Assembly (NCBI RefSeq): GCF_008801695.1 | Contig: NZ_VZPF01000043.1 | Location: forward strand, 1-42,618 | Length of the DNA stretch: 42,618 nt | Direction of reading: 5' to 3' | DNA from: Pantoea stewartii subsp. stewartii | GTDB taxonomy: Bacteria; Pseudomonadota; Gammaproteobacteria; Enterobacterales; Enterobacteriaceae | Shown here: in pieces, positions 31,499 through 41,334 of the stretch | Layout of the letters: each line of letters starts with the position of its first letter | Position numbering within the stretch: position 1 is the first letter of the stretch | The notes under the pieces: model-generated | Told to the model about the DNA's origin: nothing | Database searches by the model: none | Seen by the model: the letters and a program-made list of their open reading frames with translations, nothing else | Position numbers and translations under genes: made by a program

Positions 31499-31930
31499 TT
31501 ATTTACCGCGAACTAACGGCAGATTTTCGCCGCTCCAACCGCTAATACCGTCTTTGAGCACGCTCACCTGATTGAAACCTGCCGCGCTCAGATGTGCAGC
31601 AGGATCGGCCGCGCTCTGCCCGGTAGCGCATACCACAATTATGGGCTGTGTTTTATGCTTTTCCAGCTCGCCAAAACTGCCTTTCTTGATATCAGCTGCA
31701 GCGACGTTGACCGCGCCCGAAATATGCCCCTTGCGGTAATCGTCGCGCGAACGCACGTCTACCACCACCGCATCCTCTTTGTTAATAAGTCGGGTTGCTT
31801 CGCCTCGACTGATCGTTTTTACTTTAGAGAACATCCCTTTAACGGTGGTCACAATCACCAGTATAAGTAAAACGACCCATGCCAGACTCAGGATGGGGTG
31901 ATTGCTTGCAAACTGCATAATTTCTTGCAT
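31499..31930 (-). CDS. yibN: Membrane-anchored rhodanese-like protein YibN
   Basis: A single rhodanese domain behind an N-terminal membrane helix (about residues 12-31). It has 143 residues, as in E. coli. The potential sulfur-carrying cysteine is C101 in VVCATGQSA, and [21 protein letters not shown] is the typical domain start. Its substrate is not settled. It is the first gene of the leftward operon and divergent from envC. In E. coli gpmI (gpmM) lies between yibN and envC; it is missing here. Confidence 0.94.
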   Translation of the reverse strand: MQEIMQFASNHPILSLAWVVLLILVIVTTVKGMFSKVKTISRGEATRLINKEDAVVVDVRSRDDYRKGHISGAVNVAAADIKKGSFGELEKHKTQPIIVVCATGQSAADPAAHLSAAGFNQVSVLKDGISGWSGENLPLVRGK

Positions 31931-32182
31931 GAGGGGTAACGACTCCAGACCGGGCTAATAAGCTAAAACAAGGCTTCTGAGTATACCTGCGCCACTTCGC
32001 ATGTACAGACGCTAAGCGGGCAGAGTGATAATTTGTGCGTCATTTTCCAAAAAAATTCACCGAATGGCAAAAATGTCGTGACGCTTATGCCTTGTACTGT
32101 TGAAAATGGTCACATTTAGGGAAGCAAAAGCCGGTCGGCAATGCTGGTAAGCAACTGTTCATCGTGGAATAATCATCGACCT

Positions 32183-33484
32183 ATGAAGGGAAAGACACCT
32201 GCTCTGCCAAAATGGACCCGTCACAACGGCGTTACCGTGCCGCTGTTTACACGCTTGTCCGTTCTGTCTTTTAGCCTGCTTTATGCGGGCCTGTTGTCAT
32301 TGCCCTTACCCGGGCTGGCCGCTGATGATAACAAAGCGCAACTGAAATCCATTCAGCAGGAAATTGCTGAAAAAGAAAAAAGCGTTAAGGCGCAAAAAGC
32401 CCAGCGCAGCCAGTTGCTTAATCAGCTGCAAAGTCAGGAAAAAATCATTGCGCAGGCCAGCCGGCAGTTGCGTGAAACGCGCAATAGTCTGTCCGCCTTA
32501 AACAATGACATCGCGCAGGTCACCGCCTCCGTTGCCCACCTTGAGAAACAACAGGCTCAGCAGGAAAAACTGCTGGCAGAGCAACTGGATGCCGCTTTTC
32601 GTCAGGGCCAGCACAAGGGCCTGCAACTGCTGTTAGGTGGCGAAGAAAGTCAGCGCAGCGAGCGCATCCTGGCCTACTTTGGTTACCTGAACACGGCACG
32701 TCAGGAAAATATCACCGCCCTGCAAACTACCCGCAAGGAACTGGCTCAACAGCGCGCATCGCTGGAACAAAAACAGCAGCAGCAAAAATCGTTGTTAACT
32801 CAGCAGCAAGCACAGCAGGACAAACTTCAGCAAGCCAGTGCCGCCCGCAAAAAAACGCTAACCTCTCTGGAAAGTGCGCTGCAGAAAGATCAGGCTGATT
32901 TGGTCGAGATGCGGCAGAACGAAAGCCGCCTGCAAGACAAAATTGCCCGTGCCGAGCGAGAAGCGCGTGAACGCGCCGCACGGGAAGCGCGTGAGGCTGA
33001 AAAAGTCCGCCAGCGTCAGGTGCAGGCAAAAGCGAAAGGCTCCAGCTATCAGCCAACCCAGAGTGAACGCGAACTGATGGCGCGCACAGGCGGGCTTGGG
33101 CGGCCAAATGGTCAGGACATCTGGCCAGTAAGAGGACGGATTGAGCATCGCTTCGGTGAGGAGCTTCAGGGCGAATTACGCTGGAAAGGGCTGGTCATTA
33201 ACGCGCCTGAGGGCACAGAAGTTAAAGCCATTGCCGATGGTCGCGTGTTAATGGCTGACTGGTTACAGGGTTATGGCCTCGTCGTCGTGATTGAACATGG
33301 CAAAGGGGATATGAGCCTCTATGGTTACAACCAAAGCGCACTGGTCAGCGTCGGCGCTCAGGTAAAAGCAGGTCAGCCTATTGCCCTGGTCGGCACCAGC
33401 GGTGGCCGTGGTACACCTTCGCTCTACTTTGAAATCCGGCGTCAGGGTAAAGCGGTTAATCCACTTCCGTGGTTAGGAAAATAA
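32183..33484 (+). CDS. envC: Murein hydrolase activator EnvC
   Basis: A periplasmic divisome protein that activates amidases AmiA and AmiB at the septum. I chose the ATG at 32183 (433 residues; E. coli 419); an ATG at 32141 would add 14 residues, and neither has a strong ribosome site. It has a hydrophobic signal segment ending at about AGLLSLPLPGLAA, a long coiled coil rich in Q/E/R (roughly 35-270) that contacts FtsX, and a C-terminal LytM domain (GRIEHRFGEELQGELRWKGLVI to PSLYFEIRRQGKAVNP). The LytM zinc ligands are degenerate, as in E. coli EnvC, so it is an activator and not an enzyme. Translation is coupled to yibQ. Confidence 0.95.
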   Translation: MKGKTPALPKWTRHNGVTVPLFTRLSVLSFSLLYAGLLSLPLPGLAADDNKAQLKSIQQEIAEKEKSVKAQKAQRSQLLNQLQSQEKIIAQASRQLRETRNSLSALNNDIAQVTASVAHLEKQQAQQEKLLAEQLDAAFRQGQHKGLQLLLGGEESQRSERILAYFGYLNTARQENITALQTTRKELAQQRASLEQKQQQQKSLLTQQQAQQDKLQQASAARKKTLTSLESALQKDQADLVEMRQNESRLQDKIARAEREARERAAREAREAEKVRQRQVQAKAKGSSYQPTQSERELMARTGGLGRPNGQDIWPVRGRIEHRFGEELQGELRWKGLVINAPEGTEVKAIADGRVLMADWLQGYGLVVVIEHGKGDMSLYGYNQSALVSVGAQVKAGQPIALVGTSGGRGTPSLYFEIRRQGKAVNPLPWLGK

Positions 33485-34396
33485 GTGTTACGTCAGCGAA
33501 AGACCCTGGTTGCGCTGCTGAGTGGATTGCTGCTCAGTTTCGCAGCCCAGGCCGGTAAACTCGCCATTGTTATTGATGATGTCGGCTACCGGCCTACAGA
33601 AGAGAATAAAGTGTTGCAGATGCCGCAGGCGATATCGGTTGCCGTCCTCCCCGATGCGCCCTATGCACGTCAAATGGCAATCAAAGCGCATCAGGGCGGA
33701 CACGAAGTCCTGATCCATCTGCCCATGGCCCCTCTCAGTAAGCAACCCCTTGAAAAAAACACGTTAACGCCCGAGATGAGCAGCGCCGAGATTGATCGCA
33801 TCATCCGGAGTGCAGTAAATAACGTGCCTTATGCGGTGGGGCTGAATAACCATATGGGCAGCAAAATGACGTCCAGTCTGCCGGGTATGCAAAAAGTCAT
33901 GCAGGCCCTTAACCAGTACAATCTGTACTTCCTTGACAGCATGACGATTGGCAACAGCCAGTCTGTACCCGCCGCCCAGGGCACGCATGTCAGAGTGCTA
34001 AAGCGCAGGGTCTTTCTGGACGACAGCCAGGACATCAACGCCATCCGTCAGCAATTTAGTCGGGCAGTGAAACTGGCCGAGCGGGATGGCTATGCGATTG
34101 CGATTGGTCACCCGCACCCGAACACTGTGCGCGTGTTGCAACAAATGCTGCCCACTTTGCCTGCGGATATTACGCTGGTGACACCGGGTCAGTTATTAAA
34201 TGAGCCGCTGCGTAACGGCAGTGCTACGCTGGCAAAAACCCTGCCGCGCAATAAACCAGCGCAAGGCTTCCAGCCGCCAGGCGAATGTAAAGTAAAGCAA
34301 CCACTGTCACCTGTGCCTGCTACACGCGCACTCCAAGTATTGAATGAGAGTATTGTAAAAAGCCGGCTTTATAAAAGGCTTGATCAGTTATTTTAA
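33485..34396 (+). CDS. yibQ: Divergent polysaccharide deacetylase family protein YibQ
   Basis: A periplasmic protein of the divergent polysaccharide deacetylase family, always next to envC; its activity is not established. A GTG directly abuts the envC stop and opens 303 residues with a signal peptide (to about LLSFAAQAG). The fold motif LAIVIDDVGY gives the metal-site aspartates, followed by HEVLIHLPMAP, GLNNHMGSKMT and IAIGHPHPNTV. The C-terminal third (from about 245) is variable. It is followed by the LPS glycosyltransferase genes. Confidence 0.93.
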   Translation: MLRQRKTLVALLSGLLLSFAAQAGKLAIVIDDVGYRPTEENKVLQMPQAISVAVLPDAPYARQMAIKAHQGGHEVLIHLPMAPLSKQPLEKNTLTPEMSSAEIDRIIRSAVNNVPYAVGLNNHMGSKMTSSLPGMQKVMQALNQYNLYFLDSMTIGNSQSVPAAQGTHVRVLKRRVFLDDSQDINAIRQQFSRAVKLAERDGYAIAIGHPHPNTVRVLQQMLPTLPADITLVTPGQLLNEPLRNGSATLAKTLPRNKPAQGFQPPGECKVKQPLSPVPATRALQVLNESIVKSRLYKRLDQLF

Positions 34397-34441
34397 AATA
34401 GGGTAAAAGCATATAAAACTTTTAATAAACGGGGAGAATTC

Positions 34442-35542
34442 ATGAGCAAACGCTGGAAAATTAATGGGATAAATATATTTATTAAGCTTTTTCTTTTCTT
34501 GACGCAGAAAAAACTCGAAACCTCGTTCATCAAAGAGAATTTTAAGCCTGGCCATATCGTTATATATTCCACAACTGCTTTAGGTGATTTTTTATTCAAC
34601 ACCCCAGCTATTAAATCAGTCAGACGTCGTTTTCCAGATGCAAAAATCACTTTAATTGCCCATAGAAAATTTTCAGAAATATTACAGTATGGTGAGGACT
34701 GGAATGATATTGTCTACTGGAACAACAAAATTGCGACTATTCCACGTATTTTACGGCAACTAAAGAAAAAACCTAATATTGATTTATCACTTATTCTTCA
34801 CTCGCATGAACCCTATGATTACTTATGTGCCATATTGTCAGGATCACGTTTAGTTATCAGAGATAATTATAATGATAATGTTCCCCAACGTGACAAATGG
34901 CTTGCTGACTATATGATTGCTTTCAAAGGCCATATCATTGAAAGAAAGTTGAAACTCGTCGAAGGATTAGGGTGCGATATAACTGACATCGAAATGAAAT
35001 TCCCTTACAAAGTTAAGGAAAAAATCACTACAGATAATCCCATCATTGGATTTCAGCTTGGAGCTTCAAAACCTGATCGCTGTTGGCCTCCAGAATATTT
35101 TTCTGAGACAGCTCAAAAAATTTTGGAACATCATTCCGATGCAGTTATCATCCTAACAGGTGGGCCTGATGATAAAGATAAGGCTTCTGATTTTTATTCA
35201 TTTTTACCTGAAAGTTACCACAATAATATTATTAACAAGGTAGCATCAACCAACCTTATTGAATTAGCATCCATCATTAACGAAATGGATATACTACTGA
35301 CAGGCGACACTGGCCCTTTACATGTTGCCATTTCTGTCAAAACACCGACTTTGGGACTTTTTGTAACCGCAAATCCTTATTCAACAGGCGCATATCAAGA
35401 TCTGGATCTTCATGACTTCATTTATATTCCTCAAAGAAAATCCAGCCTCAGCAATAGATATATTATGGGGCAAATCACTCCTGAAATGGTAGTGGACAGA
35501 ATAGAGAAAAAAATAATGAAAAAATCTGAAAAATCACAATAA
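34442..35542 (+). CDS. GT9 (heptosyltransferase-like) LPS core glycosyltransferase
   Basis: A cytoplasmic glycosyltransferase of family GT9, probably acting on LPS core. Of 366 residues, the N-terminal half has IVIYSTTALGDFLFNTPAIK, the GT9 acceptor-side loop with G-D, and the C-terminal half has the donor-site motif LTGDTGPLHVAISVKTPTLGLF. The start is supported by GGGGAG seven bases upstream. The DNA is markedly AT-rich beside its neighbours, as is common in LPS core loci acquired by transfer. I cannot assign the sugar or linkage. It sits 45 bases after yibQ and converges on a second GT9 gene. Confidence 0.8.
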   Translation: MSKRWKINGINIFIKLFLFLTQKKLETSFIKENFKPGHIVIYSTTALGDFLFNTPAIKSVRRRFPDAKITLIAHRKFSEILQYGEDWNDIVYWNNKIATIPRILRQLKKKPNIDLSLILHSHEPYDYLCAILSGSRLVIRDNYNDNVPQRDKWLADYMIAFKGHIIERKLKLVEGLGCDITDIEMKFPYKVKEKITTDNPIIGFQLGASKPDRCWPPEYFSETAQKILEHHSDAVIILTGGPDDKDKASDFYSFLPESYHNNIINKVASTNLIELASIINEMDILLTGDTGPLHVAISVKTPTLGLFVTANPYSTGAYQDLDLHDFIYIPQRKSSLSNRYIMGQITPEMVVDRIEKKIMKKSEKSQ

Positions 35543-35562
35543 ACAAAGGCTCATACGATTGC

Positions 35563-35588
35563 AATGTGCCAGACCACACTGGCACATT
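35563..35588. terminator. Stem-loop between the two GT9 genes
   Basis: The 10-bp perfect stem AATGTGCCAG/CTGGCACATT with a six-base loop lies between two converging stops. The following T content is modest (TTAGTATTT), so terminator strength is uncertain. Confidence 0.6.
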
Positions 35589-35652
35589 TAGTATTTAAGG
35601 TTTCTTTTAGTACTGAAAAAAAATTAATACGTAATCGCATAAACATGATCAT

Positions 35653-36732
35653 TCATAGTTTCTCCATAACGGCTTTAATAATTTGATTAACACTTATAGA
35701 TGAAATTGAGTGATATTTATCATGCGTGAAAATTTGCGTTGCTTCAGGATATCCGGGGCCCCATAAAATACTATTAATATAATCTCCATGCATATCATGG
35801 CCATATAAACTCACCAGAGGTTTGTGCCAGGCCGCAGCAATATGCACAATCGAGGTGTCAGGGGTAATGATGAGATCTGCCAAATAAATAAATTTACATG
35901 AACTTGATAAACTAGTAAAAGGGCTTATTATAGCATGATCATTTTTTATTTTTTTGATGACAGATGGGTCACCGATTATTATAATAGCACAATTTGGAAT
36001 ATTCCTTTTTAACTCTTCTATCAATTGATTAAGTTGCGGTAAGGACATATCCCTACGGGAATCCGCTGTAAAAGGATTAATTACAATCATTTTATCATAA
36101 GATAAATTTTCTATGAAATTTTCCACGTCATTAATGACAGCATCGGATAAATGTAAATCATATGCTGTACTATAATTTTCAAGGCCCATATCTTCCATAA
36201 GAAACTTGTAACGCTCAGTTATATGTTTATCGAAACCTGTAAATGTAATAGAGTGGTTATAGATATTAAAAGCAGCCTTGTTAAAACCGATAACGTTTTT
36301 AGCATTTATTGCTCTTAAAAACTTTAGACTAAAAGGTGATAACTTATCTCCCATATCAATCAAAAGATCATAGTTTCTTAGCCTTAATTTTTTAGCAACC
36401 TTCATCTTTTCACACTTTGATTCACCTGAGATATGAAGATTCTTAATATATGGATTGTACTCTAAAACAGACGCATTTTTTTTCCCAGCCAATACATCTA
36501 CTTGATAACCAGAATGATAAAAATCTCTATAAAGACAAGTTGACACCACCATATCGCCGATTTTATCGTCATCACGTAAAAAGAGCACTGTTTTACATTC
36601 TGAAAGATCAAAAGGCCTTGGCTTATTATAATCAAAGAAAATTCGTGCTATATAAAGCCTCAACTTTTTTATGAAAAAATTACGCTTTCGATTTAAGGCG
36701 CGCACTTTAGCAAAACGTTTTTTCTTATTCAT
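35653..36732 (-). CDS. GT9 (heptosyltransferase-like, WaaQ/RfaQ-type) glycosyltransferase
   Basis: A second GT9 protein, 359 residues, very AT-rich and lysine/isoleucine-rich. Visible are TVLFLRDDDKIGDMVVSTCLYR (acceptor-side GD motif), MIVINPFTADSRRDM, and the donor-site signature ITPDTSIVHIAAAWHKPLVSLYG. The overall layout resembles heptosyltransferase III-like enzymes, but I would not fix the specificity. It is transcribed with waaC, waaF and hldD as the last gene of that operon, 13 bases after waaC, so it is likely part of the same core-synthesis pathway. Confidence 0.8.
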   Translation of the reverse strand: MNKKKRFAKVRALNRKRNFFIKKLRLYIARIFFDYNKPRPFDLSECKTVLFLRDDDKIGDMVVSTCLYRDFYHSGYQVDVLAGKKNASVLEYNPYIKNLHISGESKCEKMKVAKKLRLRNYDLLIDMGDKLSPFSLKFLRAINAKNVIGFNKAAFNIYNHSITFTGFDKHITERYKFLMEDMGLENYSTAYDLHLSDAVINDVENFIENLSYDKMIVINPFTADSRRDMSLPQLNQLIEELKRNIPNCAIIIIGDPSVIKKIKNDHAIISPFTSLSSSCKFIYLADLIITPDTSIVHIAAAWHKPLVSLYGHDMHGDYINSILWGPGYPEATQIFTHDKYHSISSISVNQIIKAVMEKL

Positions 36733-36745
36733 CCATTACTTTCCA

Positions 36746-37720
36746 TTAGAAACCATTACCCAAAACTTCGATAATTTCTTTCCACACTTGTGAGCCATGA
36801 ATAGTCTTGAGCTCATTATTTGACGCTTTAATAATATATTGGTTTTTTCCGTAACCACCAATTAATCCCGGATCTGTTGGGCCATACAAGGTGATATTTG
36901 GCCTGTCCAGAGCGGCCGTAAGATGGCTCAAACCTGTATCTACTGAGACAACAGCTTTCGCACCTGCCAGCTGCTGAGCAACCGCTTCAAGAGTGAGCCT
37001 GGGCAATATCTCTACATGCTCAAAACCCTCAGCCAGCCGGATCGCACGCTGATGCTCATGCTCAGCGCCCCAGGGCAGTTTTACGCGCAAACCTGTCGGC
37101 TGGAGCCGTTCAATTAACTCGCGCCAGTGGGATTCTGGCCAGTGCTTGTTATCACGGGTCGTGGCATGCAGGAAGACCAGATAAGCGTTTTCACCCTGTA
37201 ATGCCACATTGCGGAAATGGCCAGCAATAGCATAGTCTCCCTGCGTTTGCGGCTTCTCATAACCCAGGCTTTTCGCGAACAGTTCCCGGGTCCTCTCTAC
37301 TGCGTGTTGCTGCTTACTGACCTCGTGCTTTTTGTCGTACCACCAACTGGCAAAGGGTTCACGCGCACTGCGGCTGTCCAGACCGTGCTTGACACCTTTA
37401 GCCAGACGCGTCACGAGTGCGGCACTCTTAATCAGCCCCTGAGTATCAATCACCACATCATAGTGGCGAGACTGTAAATCGCGTTTAAATCGAACACGTT
37501 CTTCACGCTGCTCGCTGCCGAACCAGTGCTTACGCCAGCGACGGATTGCAACGGGCAAAACCTTATCAACGGCGGGATGCCATGCAGGAATCTGGGCAAA
37601 ATTTTCTTCTACCACCCAATCAAAACGAATACCGGGAAGGGCATGCATAGCATCAGTCAGGGCAGGTAACGTATGGAGCACATCCCCCATTGACGAGGTT
37701 TTAACAATCAGGACGTGCAT
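36746..37720 (-). CDS. waaC: LPS heptosyltransferase I
   Basis: Adds the first L-glycero-D-manno-heptose to Kdo2-lipid A. It has 324 residues (E. coli about 319), starting MHVLIVKTSSMGDVLHTLPALTDA, with the GT9 donor motif VSVDTGLSHLTAALDRPNITLYGPTDP near residue 260. The start lies inside the waaF gene (13-base overlap), showing translational coupling. The last few residues are more AT-rich in coding than the rest, close to the boundary with the foreign-looking GT9 gene. Confidence 0.96.
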   Translation of the reverse strand: MHVLIVKTSSMGDVLHTLPALTDAMHALPGIRFDWVVEENFAQIPAWHPAVDKVLPVAIRRWRKHWFGSEQREERVRFKRDLQSRHYDVVIDTQGLIKSAALVTRLAKGVKHGLDSRSAREPFASWWYDKKHEVSKQQHAVERTRELFAKSLGYEKPQTQGDYAIAGHFRNVALQGENAYLVFLHATTRDNKHWPESHWRELIERLQPTGLRVKLPWGAEHEHQRAIRLAEGFEHVEILPRLTLEAVAQQLAGAKAVVSVDTGLSHLTAALDRPNITLYGPTDPGLIGGYGKNQYIIKASNNELKTIHGSQVWKEIIEVLGNGF

Positions 37721-38766
37721 GAACTCTCCTGGGCTTCACGCAACAAACTGCGTAATGTTTCATGGACTTGTGAAGGCTGGATGTCAATCAGGCTTTGATG
37801 GTAGCCCTGCTCAGCATCCCCTTTACGGACGCGATGGTAACCGCTGATTAAACGGATGATACGCGCCTGATCCGACAGCGGCGGGGTGAAGTCCGGGCTA
37901 CTGGGACCATATAAAGCCACCAGTGGGCGGTTCAACGCGGCGGCAATGTGCATGAGACCAGAGTCATTGCTCACTACCGCCCGGCACTGGGCCAGCAGGA
38001 TGACAGCCTGTTCCAGCTGGGTTTGACCTGCCAGATTGCGGCAATGCTCACGATTTGTCTCGGGCAGCGACGCGATGATTTCTTCTCCAGTGGGGCCATC
38101 TTTTACTGAACCGAACAGCAGGATCTGAAACCCTTCGCGAATTAACTGTTCTGCCAGTGCGGCGTAGTGAAAATGCGGCCAGCGTTTTGCCGGACCAAAT
38201 TCGGCCCCGGGGCAAAAGCCAATAGCCGGGCGCTCAGAGGAAAGTTGAAACTGCGCAGCCATTACGCTTTTTTCCGCTTCGCTGACCTGTAACTGCGGTT
38301 TCAGCAAGGGTTGTGGCAGTTGACGGGCTGAACGGAAAGGCGTGTCATAGGCCAGCGCAACATAACGCTCTACCATTAAAGGAAACGCGGCCTTATCCAG
38401 TACCCGCACATCATTCAACAGACCATAGCGCATTTCTCCGCGCCAGCCGACGCGGCGAGGAATACCCGCAAAAAAGGGCACCAATGCCGATTTGAATGAG
38501 TTGGGCAACACGTAGGCGCGATCATAACCCTGATCGCGCAGTGATTTACCCAAACGGCGGCGCTCGCCTATCGCCAGCGCACCATGGCCGAGTGGCATGG
38601 CCAGCGCCTGATTCACTTCAGGCATTCGGGAAAGTAAAGGACGGCACCATTCAGGCGCCATCACATCAATCACCGCATCAGGATGTTCGGCCTTGAGCGT
38701 ACGATAGAGACTTTGCGACATCATCATATCGCCGACCCACGACGGGCCGATCACCAGAATTTTCAT
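37708..38766 (-). CDS. waaF: LPS heptosyltransferase II
   Basis: Adds the second heptose of the inner core. It has 352 residues (E. coli 348), with MKILVIGPSWVGDMMMSQSLYR at the N-terminus and VVSNDSGLMHIAAALNRPLVALYGPSSPDFTPPLS as the donor-binding motif. It sits 16 bases after hldD in the hldD-waaF-waaC-GT9 operon, the same order of the first three genes as in E. coli. Confidence 0.97.
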   Translation of the reverse strand: MKILVIGPSWVGDMMMSQSLYRTLKAEHPDAVIDVMAPEWCRPLLSRMPEVNQALAMPLGHGALAIGERRRLGKSLRDQGYDRAYVLPNSFKSALVPFFAGIPRRVGWRGEMRYGLLNDVRVLDKAAFPLMVERYVALAYDTPFRSARQLPQPLLKPQLQVSEAEKSVMAAQFQLSSERPAIGFCPGAEFGPAKRWPHFHYAALAEQLIREGFQILLFGSVKDGPTGEEIIASLPETNREHCRNLAGQTQLEQAVILLAQCRAVVSNDSGLMHIAAALNRPLVALYGPSSPDFTPPLSDQARIIRLISGYHRVRKGDAEQGYHQSLIDIQPSQVHETLRSLLREAQESSCTS

Positions 38767-38782
38767 TACCGGTATCCGTTCC

Positions 38783-39715
38783 TTAGACGTTGCGGTTTAA
38801 CCAGGCCATATATTCAGACACGCCCTGTGCCACTGTTTTAAAAGGCTTGTCGTAGCCTGCCTCACGCAGTTTCGTCAGATCAGCCTGGGTATAAGCCTGA
38901 TAACGGCCTTTCAGTTTTTCCGGGAAAGGAATGTATTCAATTTCACCTTTCTGATGGAAATTAAGCACGGCGTCCGCAACTTCCTGGAACGATTCGGCGC
39001 GGCCTGTGCCGCAGTTATAAATCCCGGAAATGCCGTTCTCCCAGCACCACAGATTGACTGACACAACATCATCAACATGAATAAAATCGCGTTTAAAGCT
39101 GTAGCTGCCCTCGAACAGTTTTGGATTTTCGTCATTACTGATCTGCGTATTCAGATGGAAGGCAACGCTCGCCATACTGCCTTTGTGGCCTTCGCGCGGT
39201 CCGTAAACGTTGAAGTAACGGAAACCACAGACTGGTGACGTTGCTTCTGGCAGAATCTGGCGTACATAGTGGTCAAACAGCATTTTTGAGTAGCCGTAAA
39301 CGTTTAGCGGCTGCTCGTACTGACGCTCTTCGATGAAATTCTCATTGCGTCCACCATAGGTGGCTGCCGAAGAGGCATACAGGAAGGGGATTTCACGCTC
39401 AAGGCAAAAGTGCAGCAGGTCTTTTGAGTACTGATAGTTATTATCCATCATGTACTTACCATCCCACTCCGTTGTGGCTGAGCAGGCACCTTCATGGAAC
39501 ACCGCTTCAATCGGACCCAGATCTTCACCCGACATGATGTAGGTTAAGAACTCTTCTTTATCCATGTAATCTGTGATGTCCAGATCGGCAAGATTCACGA
39601 ACTTGGTGCCATCTTTCAGATTATCTACGACCAGAATATCTGTATGGCCACGATCGTTCAGCGTCTTAACGATATTGCTGCCGATCATACCTGCGCCACC
39701 GGTTACGATAATCAT
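38783..39715 (-). CDS. hldD: ADP-L-glycero-D-manno-heptose 6-epimerase
   Basis: Converts ADP-D,D-heptose to ADP-L,D-heptose, the donor used by WaaC and WaaF. The ATG at 39715 gives 310 residues, equal to E. coli; a 20-residue extension from 39775 is not expected. An extended SDR fold with [15 protein letters not shown] (Met where E. coli has Phe), [14 protein letters not shown], and the active-site [11 protein letters not shown] (Y-x3-K). It heads the leftward core operon and is divergent from kbl. Confidence 0.97.
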   Translation of the reverse strand: MIIVTGGAGMIGSNIVKTLNDRGHTDILVVDNLKDGTKFVNLADLDITDYMDKEEFLTYIMSGEDLGPIEAVFHEGACSATTEWDGKYMMDNNYQYSKDLLHFCLEREIPFLYASSAATYGGRNENFIEERQYEQPLNVYGYSKMLFDHYVRQILPEATSPVCGFRYFNVYGPREGHKGSMASVAFHLNTQISNDENPKLFEGSYSFKRDFIHVDDVVSVNLWCWENGISGIYNCGTGRAESFQEVADAVLNFHQKGEIEYIPFPEKLKGRYQAYTQADLTKLREAGYDKPFKTVAQGVSEYMAWLNRNV

Positions 39716-39942
39716 ATTGCTACCTTTAACGTTTTGTGGTGAAACGGGACGTCTCACGCGTAATGTCACCATCATAACATTTCATCCCGCCACAGACAGC
39801 CAGATGACTCCGTAAGGTCAGGGCCCAAAATGCCTGTGACGTGAACTGTGCTACATAATTCACATTATTTTGGTCGATTAGGCGTTAAAAGGCGATATGT
39901 TCAGTCGTATTTGCCCCTTCCTACTTTTTCAGGAGTGTAATA

Positions 39943-41325
39943 ATGTCAGCGCATTTTTATCAGCATATTCGTCAGCAACTGGCTATCGCCCAGCAAGAAG
40001 GGTTGTTCAAAAAAGAACGTACATATTATCACTTCCGCGCAGCAGGCTGAAATCGACGTTGGGCATCATCACGCTGTCATTAATTTCTGTGCAAATAATT
40101 ACCTTGGGCTGGCTAACCATCCTGCTTTAATTCAGGCCGCGAAAGAGGGAGTGGATTCGCACGGTTTTGGGATGGCATCGGTGCGCTTTATCTGTGGCAC
40201 GCAGGATAAGCACAAACAACTGGAAAGAAAACTGGCTGATTTTCTGGGTATGGAAGACGCCATACTTTACTCCTCCTGCTTCGATGCGAATGGCGGATTA
40301 TTTGAAACACTGCTGGGGGCTGAGGATGCCATCATTTCTGACGCACTTAATCACGCGTCGATTATTGATGGTGTGCGTCTGTGTAAAGCACAACGCTACC
40401 GTTACGCCAATAATGACATGACCGAGTTACGTGCCCGCCTGCAGGAAGCCAAAGATAACGGCGCAAAGAGGCTTTGTTGAATAATAGGTAATCATTCTGT
40501 TTTGTCTGCACTGTTTTGGTAGAAAACGCTGATGCCAGACAGAACACCGTCATACGCAAGCATGTAATGCATTGATTTTATGTTATCTGAAACAACCGTT
40601 TTCATAGTACCACAGCATAAAATCCATTTATTCAACAAAGCCGCGCAAAGACCATTATGATTGCAACCGATGGCGTCTTCTCTATGGATGGCGTAATTGC
40701 CAATCTGAAAGGCATTTGCGATTTGGCAGACGAATACTCTGCCCTGGTCATGGTCGATGATTCCCATGCGGTGGGTTTTGTGGGAAAGGCAGGGCGGGGA
40801 ACGCATGAGTATTGTGATGTCATGGGGCGGGTAGACATCATCACCGGCACCCTGGGTAAGGCGCTGGGGGGGGCTTCCGGTGGCTATACGGCAGCCAAAG
40901 CCGAGGTTATAGAATGGCTACGTCAGCGTTCAAGACCTTATCTGTTCTCTAATTCACTGGCACCCGCAATCGTGGCTGCCTCATTGCGCGTTCTGGATCT
41001 GTTAAGCGAAGGCGACGGACTGCGTCAGCGCCTCTGGGAAAACGCACGCCTGTTCCGCGAAAAAATGACGGCAGCGGGCTTTACGCTGGCGGGGGCCGAT
41101 CACGCCATCATTCCGGTCATGCTGGGCGAAGCCAGCGTAGCGCAGGCGTTTGCACATCTGCTTCAGCAGGAGGGGATTTATGTGACCGGATTTTTCTATC
41201 CGGTAGTGCCAAAAGGTCAGGCACGTATTCGCACACAAATTTCAGCCGCGCACAGCCAGCAGCAGCTCGATACCGCTGTGGCCGCTTTCACGCGGATTGG
41301 TAAGCAACTTGGCGTGATCGCCTGA
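39943..41325 (+). pseudogene. kbl: 2-amino-3-ketobutyrate CoA ligase, frameshifted and interrupted by a MITE
   Basis: Kbl is the PLP enzyme that cleaves 2-amino-3-ketobutyrate to glycine and acetyl-CoA in threonine degradation. The ATG at 39943 (AGGAG upstream) starts [13 protein letters not shown] but the frame breaks after KKER, where four extra bases (ACAT, 40021-40024) interrupt the expected [11 protein letters not shown] and lead to a stop at once. The original frame then runs through [15 protein letters not shown] to QEAKDNGAK, where a 173-bp MITE is inserted at 40470-40642. It resumes at [13 protein letters not shown], with the cofactor-lysine segment [15 protein letters not shown] intact, and ends at 41325. 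Without the lesions the length would be about 398 residues, as in E. coli. Two independent lesions make it non-functional. Confidence 0.95.
40470..40642. mobile_element. 173-bp MITE, IS5/IS903-type ends, copy 2 (inside kbl)
   Basis: The same element as at 25238-25410, in the same orientation, one base different (T at 40568). The 15-bp inverted repeats GGCTTTGTTGAATAA are intact and the 9-bp target duplication is GCGCAAAGA (40461-40469 and 40643-40651). Removing the element and one duplication restores the kbl reading [13 protein letters not shown]. Confidence 0.96.
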
Positions 41326-41334
41326 GGACAGACC

